A stretch of DNA of 50,715 nucleotides, taken from the NCBI GenBank assembly GCA_024693045.1, contig JAILLQ010000022.1:1-50715 (forward strand). The letters are read 5' to 3'. Below, one piece after another: positions 46,403 to 50,715 of this stretch (the first letter of the stretch is position 1; each line of letters begins with the position of its first letter). A model generated the notes under the pieces. The model was not told the DNA's origin and did no database searches. It saw nothing but the letters and a program-made list of their open reading frames with translations. The position numbers and the translations under genes are program-made. Source of the DNA: Treponema sp. (lineage in GTDB: Bacteria; Spirochaetota; Spirochaetia; Treponematales; Treponemataceae).

Positions 46403-47867
46403 TTCGATTCAATATGCGCTTTTTCTGCCTGTGATTTTTGCTTTAAATTACTTTTCAGCTGCCGTTCTTAAAAAAAACATAGTAACAAAAATCATACTTC
46501 TTGCGGGAAGTCTGTTTTTCTACGCCTGCTGGAAACCTGCTTACCTTGCTCTGATTTTACTTAGCATCGCAATTACCTATTCCAGTGGCCTTCTGATGGA
46601 ACGTTTCCCAAACCATAAAAAACTGGTGCTGGTATTTTCGCTGATTTCAAATCTGGGTATTTTATTCGTCTTCAAATATTTTAATTTTTTTACCGCAACC
46701 ATAAAATGGAACATCAAGTTTAATGTACTTCTACCTGTCGGAATTTCTTTTTACACATTCCAGGCATTAGGCTACACAATAGATATATATAGAAGAAAAG
46801 TACGCGCTGAACACAATTTTTGCACTTATGCACTTTTTGTAACATTTTTTCCCCAGCTGGTTGCCGGCCCAATAGAACGCACGGGAAACCTGCTTCCACA
46901 GTTTAAAACCTCCAGAACAATCGAGCCGGAAGAAATAAAAGCCGGCCTTAAGCTTATTGCATGGGGACTTTTTGAAAAAATCGTAATCGCCGACCGCCTG
47001 GCAATTTATGTAAACAGTGTATACAGCCAGCTTCAACCCGCAACCGGCTGTTCGATTCTACTTTCTACGATTTTATTCTGCTTTCAGGTTCTGTGCGATT
47101 TTTCGGGCTATTCAAACATAGCAATCGGAAGCGCCCGAATACTTGGCTTTAAACTTATGCGCAATTTCAAAAGCCCATTCTTTTCAAAATCCATGAGCGA
47201 ACTTTGGACACGCTGGCACATTAGCCTTTCTTCCTGGTTCAAAGATTACGTTTACATTCCATTGGGCGGTTCAAGACGGGGAATTGTGCGCCACTGTATA
47301 AACCTTGTTATAGTCATGACTTTGAGCGGACTTTGGCATGGCTCCGGCTGGCATTTTGTTTTGTGGGGCTTTATGCACGGAATAATACTTTCGCTTGAGG
47401 TTTTGTTCCGCCCGATTGCAAATAAAATTCAATTTATTAGAAATCACCAGAACGACAGAATCATAAAAACTGCAAGAATCGCAATAACCTTCACAATTTT
47501 TGTACTGCTTGCAATTTCTTTTAGGGCCGAAAGCGTTCCAGATTTTCTACTTGCACTCAAAAAACTAATGTTAATTCCATCTGAACTTTCACTAGTATTA
47601 AAAGCGGCCCATGATTATCCGCTTTATTCTTCGCTGAATTATTTGTTTTTCCTGCACGAATCCTTTGACCTTACCGCATTAGAACTTTCGCTTGCATTTA
47701 TTGTCGTCCTCATAGCCGTTAGCCTGGCCACAAGAAAAACAGAAGGCTGCATACTAATAAAACGATTCCCAATCCCTGTCCGCTGGCTCTGTTACTACGC
47801 ACTTATATTTGTGCTGTTGTTTTATTCGATTACAGAAAAAACGCAGTTTGTGTATTTTGTGTTTTAA
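46392..47867 (+). CDS. MBOAT family O-acyltransferase (second copy)
   Basis: 491 residues, strongly similar along its length to 14099-15652 (FFYACWKPAYLALILLS, LLPVGISFYTFQALGYTID, FFPQLVAGPIERTGNLLPQF, RWHISLSSWFKDYVYIPLGG and LSGLWHGSGWHFVLWGFMHG with the catalytic His). The start is a TTG at 46392, supported by GGAGG six bases upstream. Translation is coupled to the SGNH gene by overlap. This copy stands without a ligase or acyltransferase-3 genes beside it. Confidence 0.93.
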   Translation: MLFNSIQYALFLPVIFALNYFSAAVLKKNIVTKIILLAGSLFFYACWKPAYLALILLSIAITYSSGLLMERFPNHKKLVLVFSLISNLGILFVFKYFNFFTATIKWNIKFNVLLPVGISFYTFQALGYTIDIYRRKVRAEHNFCTYALFVTFFPQLVAGPIERTGNLLPQFKTSRTIEPEEIKAGLKLIAWGLFEKIVIADRLAIYVNSVYSQLQPATGCSILLSTILFCFQVLCDFSGYSNIAIGSARILGFKLMRNFKSPFFSKSMSELWTRWHISLSSWFKDYVYIPLGGSRRGIVRHCINLVIVMTLSGLWHGSGWHFVLWGFMHGIILSLEVLFRPIANKIQFIRNHQNDRIIKTARIAITFTIFVLLAISFRAESVPDFLLALKKLMLIPSELSLVLKAAHDYPLYSSLNYLFFLHESFDLTALELSLAFIVVLIAVSLATRKTEGCILIKRFPIPVRWLCYYALIFVLLFYSITEKTQFVYFVF

Positions 47868-47951
47868 GGGGCGCGGGAAGAGAAAGTTTTTCCGTAGAAT
47901 TCATTTTTTCACATGAAGTCACTGTTATATATTCAGGAGTACATGTAGAAA

Positions 47952-48833
47952 ATGAACGAACTGATAGAAACTTATCCACAGAAGCAGTACAAGGACAGGC
48001 TTTTTAAAGCAATCTTTGGGAGGGATACACAACAGAGCAAGGAATGGAGACTCGAACTGTATAACGCCTTGAACGGTACCAACTACACCGACCCGGACGC
48101 ACTCGAACTCAATACGATTGAAAATGTAATCTACCTTACCATGAAGAATGATGTTTCTTTTCTGATTGATTCACAGATGACACTCTTTGAGCAGCAGTCG
48201 ACCTACAATCCAAACATGCCGTTACGCGGTCTTATGTATTTTGCACAACTGTACCAGATGTATCTTAGCAAAAATGGAAAGACCTTACATCGCACATCCC
48301 TAGTCAAAATCCCTTGTCCTCAATTTGTTGTATTTTACAACGGCGAAAAAGAATGCCCTGATACAGTGAAGTTACGTCTTTCAGATTCCTTTGAAAAACC
48401 AACCTTTCCCGGTGAATTTGAGTGGACAGCAACCATGATTAACATAAACAAGAACCACAACGAGTCTCTTCAAAAAAAGTGCAGACCGTTGTATAATTAT
48501 GTTCAGTATGTAACCCGCATTTCAGACAACAAAAAAAGCGGAATGCCTGCAAAACAAGCCGTAGATGAAGCCGTTGACTGGGCAATTAAACGTAACCTTT
48601 TGAACGGCCTTTTCAAGATCCAAAAACAGGAGGTACTATCCATGAGCCTTACAGAATTTGACGAAGAAGAATTCAAACGTGACATGCGTAACGAAGGTCG
48701 AGAAGAAAAAACTATAGAAGACGCCAGAAGTTTTTATGCCAATGGAGTTTCTGTAGAACTTATAGCAAAATCGCTTGATATGACACCTGAACAGGTAAAA
48801 GAGATTGTACACGACGTTATTGTCGTTGGGTAA
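47952..48833 (+). CDS. Rpn/PD-(D/E)XK nuclease family protein
   Basis: 293 residues of the family annotated as Rpn recombination-promoting nuclease or putative transposase. Markers are KQYKDRLFKAIFGRD near the N-terminus, the nuclease core DVSFLIDSQMTLFEQQSTYN (D ... E-x-Q) at about 75-95, and MPLRGLMYFAQLY. The C-terminal part has a charged helix and a short HTH-like end (SVELIAKSLDMTPEQVKEI). Such genes multiply in Treponema genomes. AGGAG lies upstream. Active nuclease status cannot be judged. Confidence 0.8.
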   Translation: MNELIETYPQKQYKDRLFKAIFGRDTQQSKEWRLELYNALNGTNYTDPDALELNTIENVIYLTMKNDVSFLIDSQMTLFEQQSTYNPNMPLRGLMYFAQLYQMYLSKNGKTLHRTSLVKIPCPQFVVFYNGEKECPDTVKLRLSDSFEKPTFPGEFEWTATMININKNHNESLQKKCRPLYNYVQYVTRISDNKKSGMPAKQAVDEAVDWAIKRNLLNGLFKIQKQEVLSMSLTEFDEEEFKRDMRNEGREEKTIEDARSFYANGVSVELIAKSLDMTPEQVKEIVHDVIVVG

Positions 48834-48875
48834 TATAATAGCCTTTGGGAGTATATAAATAAAAACACAAATTAA

Positions 48876-48971
48876 ATTCCTAAAGTAATTACAACTCCCC
48901 TTTTTGCTATATTCCCAATAAACTTGATCTTTCATAGGAAAATCGTCAGGATTCAGAAATTCAATAATTCT
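48876..48971 (-). pseudogene. Fragment of a GT17 glycosyltransferase gene
   Basis: The minus strand reads RIIEFLNPDDFPMKDQ and then VYWEYSKKGSCNYFRN. The intact GT17 protein at 4269-5276 has RIAHFSEMKNPGDTKVREE and then IFWEYSKKGLPTYFRH. A TGA precedes the match and no related sequence follows it, so about 32 codons survive of a lost second GT17 gene. Confidence 0.6.
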
Positions 48972-49024
48972 TCATCCACCCAATTGGGTAGTTTTTGCAA
49001 AAAAATTATCAATTTCACCACTAG

Positions 49025-49064
49025 TAATAAAAAACCCGTAAGTTGTAATCAAAACCTACGGGTT
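49025..49064 (-). terminator. Terminator downstream of variable repeat 1
   Basis: Stem AACCCGTA/TACGGGTT (49033-49040 and 49057-49064), followed on the minus strand by TTTTTTATTA. It closes the minus-strand DUF6273-avd unit about 60 bp after the last stop. Confidence 0.75.
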
Positions 49065-49118
49065 AAACTCTATCTTTATTCGTAATTAGAGGTAAGAAAT
49101 TGTATTACCCCCTGCTAT

Positions 49119-49271
49119 ATTTCATTAAAATGAAATGGACAAAGCTGGACATACGCCCTTATTACTATAATCGACTTGGCTGCTGGGGTTGGCATTACCA
49201 CTATCGAAGACGAGGCGCGCGGAGCGTTTATTATCATAGTAAGGAGAGCGGAGCCACCAATAACCACCATG
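49119..49271 (-). repeat. DGR-type variable repeat, copy 1
   Basis: A 153-bp repeat matching 49818-49970 without gaps. On the minus strand it encodes the 3' end of a DUF6273 gene and nine bases past the stop. It differs from copy 2 at 34 of 147 coding positions: 16 first, 13 second and 5 third codon positions. It lies downstream of avd, where a template repeat is often found. But it has many non-A bases where copy 2 differs, so it is not the template. Confidence 0.7.
49125..49271 (-). pseudogene. C-terminal fragment of a DUF6273 protein
   Basis: Forty-eight codons plus the stop remain. They read HGGYWWLRSPYYD, a variable region, and GVCPALSISF. The frame is closed upstream by TAA (49275-49277), and no more of the gene is present. 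WWLRSP and GVxPAL are hallmarks of the DUF6273 fold. It is either a truncated target gene or a spare copy of the repeat. Confidence 0.65.
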
Positions 49272-49296
49272 CTGTTATAAATTTTCTACTGCCCCT

Positions 49297-49725
49297 CTAA
49301 TTTTCCGGTAGAGGGGAACCTACCAAAGCATCTTTTTGCGGCATGTCACCTGATGATGCTCTATTTCTTTTTTTATCACTGGAAATCCATTTGCCTAAAA
49401 ACATAAGGCTTTCTGCCTGCAGTTTTGAAATAAATTCATACTGCTTAGGCAAAATACACTCACATTCCATACATAACATGGCAAAATAGCCCAGTGTTTC
49501 TAAGCCGCGACCAGCTTCCTTTTGACATTCCAAACGTCTTGGGTCACTTACCGGCAGCAGGTTTGCCATAACTATTTGCTCCAGCGAATCCAAACAATAA
49601 TTTTGCAGTCTGGTAACTAAAGTAAACCTGAATTTTTTAGGTGACTTTTCTGTAACCGTAATTACATATTTAGTAAGTTCTTTTACTTTTGTTATTACAT
49701 ATAAGTCACTCTTCTTAGTTGCCAT
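49297..49725 (-). CDS. avd: Avd-like four-helix-bundle protein of a DGR
   Basis: 142 residues, four amphipathic helices: DLYVITKVKELTKYVITVTE, PKKFRFTLVTRLQNYCLDSLEQIVMAN, RRLECQKEAGRGLETLGYFAMLCME and PKQYEFISKLQAESLMFLGKWISSD. The basic KSPKKFRF turn and the W near the end of helix four match Avd proteins, which form a basic pentamer that binds the reverse transcriptase and template RNA in retrohoming. The related S23 intervening-sequence family is the alternative, but flanking variable repeats favour Avd. GGAAGG precedes ATG 49725. The last 25 residues are a polar tail, and a short hairpin overlaps the stop. Confidence 0.8.
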   Translation of the reverse strand: MATKKSDLYVITKVKELTKYVITVTEKSPKKFRFTLVTRLQNYCLDSLEQIVMANLLPVSDPRRLECQKEAGRGLETLGYFAMLCMECECILPKQYEFISKLQAESLMFLGKWISSDKKRNRASSGDMPQKDALVGSPLPEN

Positions 49726-49740
49726 ATTACTGTACCTTCC

Positions 49741-49787
49741 GTTACAAATGCAGATAGGGCACCAAGTGCCCTATCTGCATTTGTAAC
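49741..49787. repeat. Perfect 22-bp hairpin or cruciform next to variable repeat 2
   Basis: GTTACAAATGCAGATAGGGC with two more bases (49741-49762) is repeated exactly in inverted form at 49766-49787, with loop CAA. It lies 30 bp beyond the end of the variable repeat and just before the avd ribosome site. No T-run follows on either strand, so it is not an intrinsic terminator. In known DGRs a hairpin or cruciform just past the variable repeat aids retrohoming. Confidence 0.75.
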
Positions 49788-49817
49788 TAGATTATTGCTT
49801 TGCAAAGATTTTAGTCA

Positions 49818-49970
49818 ATTTCATTAAAATGAAATTGACAAAGCTGGACACACGCCTCGATCACTACGATCGACGCAGTTGCTGCGGTAGGCATAACCAT
49901 GACCGCTGACGTAGCTCGCGTGGTTACTATCATTATAGTAAGGAGAGCGGAGCCACCAACAACAACCATA
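49818..49970 (-). repeat. DGR-type variable repeat, copy 2
   Basis: The 153-bp partner of 49119-49271, at the 3' end of the larger DUF6273 gene. It codes for TSGYGCCWWLRSPYY through the stop. The last ten codons (GGC to TAA) differ from copy 1 at only two bases, and TAATGAAAT after it is shared, as expected of a fixed initiation (IMH-like) end. Confidence 0.7.
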
Positions 49971-50715
49971 ACCACTTGTAGTACTTTGCCAGACGTAATT
50001 TGCCTTGGCGTAGTCTGTTGTTACTCTTATTCTTGAATTTCCTGCTCCAGCACTATCGTATGCTGCAAAGCCATAATCGCTTCTTGTTACTTCCTGTTCA
50101 CTTAAAAGGAAAATCTTATCACTGGTGTCAGCACAGGCATAAGAATTTTTTCCTTTATTCCATTGGCTGGCATTAGCTTCAGTATTTGTTGACCTAGCTG
50201 AGTTATCTACTGATGTTGTAGGAATAAGTGCTTATGCACTTGTTGTAAAGGCCTTCTGTAAGAAGCCGCTTCCATTATATGTAGTAACTGCTGTATTAGA
50301 ATTATTATAGTAATTCAATCCATTCAGGTATGCCCTTATCTGGCTGTACTTGTAGTTGTTTGGATAAACATATTCCCCTATACGTCTTTTACCTGAATCT
50401 GAGTAATAATAAGGCACATTTGCTGTAAGGATTTTTTCTGCAAGAAGGAGTTTTCTTCCTGTTGAATTATAGTTTGTAGTTAATACACGCCATTCAATTG
50501 GCTGGACCTTAAAGTAATAGGTAGTTCCACTTACTATTGTTACGTTATTAGAAAATGTATATGAACTATTATCAGGATTAGCAGAACAAGATTCATAGAA
50601 ATATCCGTCAGAACCTAAGTACCAGCCGTTGTAAACTGTTGATGAAGAATAAGTTATTCCACTTGCGGCAATTGTCTGTGGGAAGTCTCCGAATTTTACT
50701 AACTGGAAGCTAGTT
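49824..50715 (-). pseudogene. DUF6273 protein, likely DGR target, with an in-frame stop (5' partial)
   Basis: The minus-strand frame is open from the right edge (FQLVKFGDFPQT ... EWRVLTTNYNSTGRKLLLAEKIL ... YLNGLNYYNNS) to TAA at 50232-50234. It then goes on in the same frame (ALIPTTSVDNSARSTN ... KIFLLSEQEVTRSDYGF ... WWLRSPYYN ... GVCPALSISF) to TAA 49824-49826. All parts fit one DUF6273 domain, probably a C-type-lectin or formylglycine-enzyme-like fold, in which the variable repeat forms the C-terminal face. The stop replaces a codon in a GCATAAGCA context; CAA to TAA is the simplest change. The N-terminus lies outside the window. Confidence 0.7.

Noticed and set aside
49119..49271. Copy 1 as the DGR template repeat
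   Set aside because: It sits where a template is expected, but many differing columns have C, G or T in it (for example CGC, TCC, CTC, TTC and CCC codons) where a template should have A. Copy 2 fails the same test.
49741..49787. The 22-bp hairpin as an intrinsic terminator
   Set aside because: Neither strand has a T-run after the stem, and the avd ribosome site follows directly.
815..50234. Reassignment of TAA as a sense codon
   Set aside because: All three interrupted genes are broken by TAA (878, 3656, 50232), which raised the idea. But TAA ends many intact genes here at the expected lengths, so ordinary nonsense changes or errors are simpler.

Overview
The window looks like the chromosome of a host-associated Treponema or close relative. 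It is AT-rich, and it carries a P83/100-like exported protein (a spirochaete family), many lipoproteins with loose spirochaetal lipoboxes, an Avd-type protein and DUF6273-type proteins. No rRNA, tRNA or CRISPR array was seen. All assignments come from reading the sequence; no database search was run.

Layout. 1-1490 is accessory DNA: the tail of an unknown gene, a BrnT/BrnA toxin-antitoxin pair behind a palindromic promoter, an attC-like site and a decayed cassette-like gene. 1491-3051 holds the P83/100-like protein and a YkgJ-type cysteine-cluster protein. 3071-16613 is one dense minus-strand block of surface-glycan modification genes. In transcription order these are an SGNH/DltD-like protein, an MBOAT O-acyltransferase, an adenylate-forming ligase with an extra C-terminal domain, five acyltransferase-3 proteins, two glycosyltransferases and a sixth acyltransferase broken by an in-frame stop. 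Two more acyltransferases (16750-19043) diverge from it, and a GT4 glycosyltransferase follows. A second SGNH-MBOAT pair lies at 45416-47867. Together these genes look like machinery that activates acyl groups and puts them on an exported glycan.

20389-30957 is mixed: an XRE regulator, a MIF-family tautomerase, a HAD-type lipoprotein phosphatase, a fused PyrK-PyrD dihydroorotate dehydrogenase, an envelope operon (small exported protein, outer-membrane barrel, FecR protein), a divergent CHASE2 adenylate cyclase and a GT2 glycosyltransferase. 30957-37274 encodes three large mosaic lipoproteins in one operon. 37460-37555 is a likely independent small RNA with its own promoter and terminator. Uridine phosphorylase, a lipase lipoprotein, MetY and a three-gene exported-protein operon follow up to 45124.

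The right end (47952-50715) is the most unusual part. An Rpn-type nuclease and a glycosyltransferase remnant are followed by an avd gene lying between two 153-bp repeats. Each repeat is the 3' end of a DUF6273 gene. The repeats align without gaps, yet differ at 34 of 147 coding positions; 29 of the differences are at codon positions 1 or 2, and 26 have an A in one copy. This is the pattern of two variable repeats of a diversity-generating retroelement (DGR). A perfect 22-bp hairpin lies just downstream of one repeat. No reverse transcriptase and no adenine-rich template are in the window, so this is either an orphan or remote target locus, or the edge of a larger DGR.
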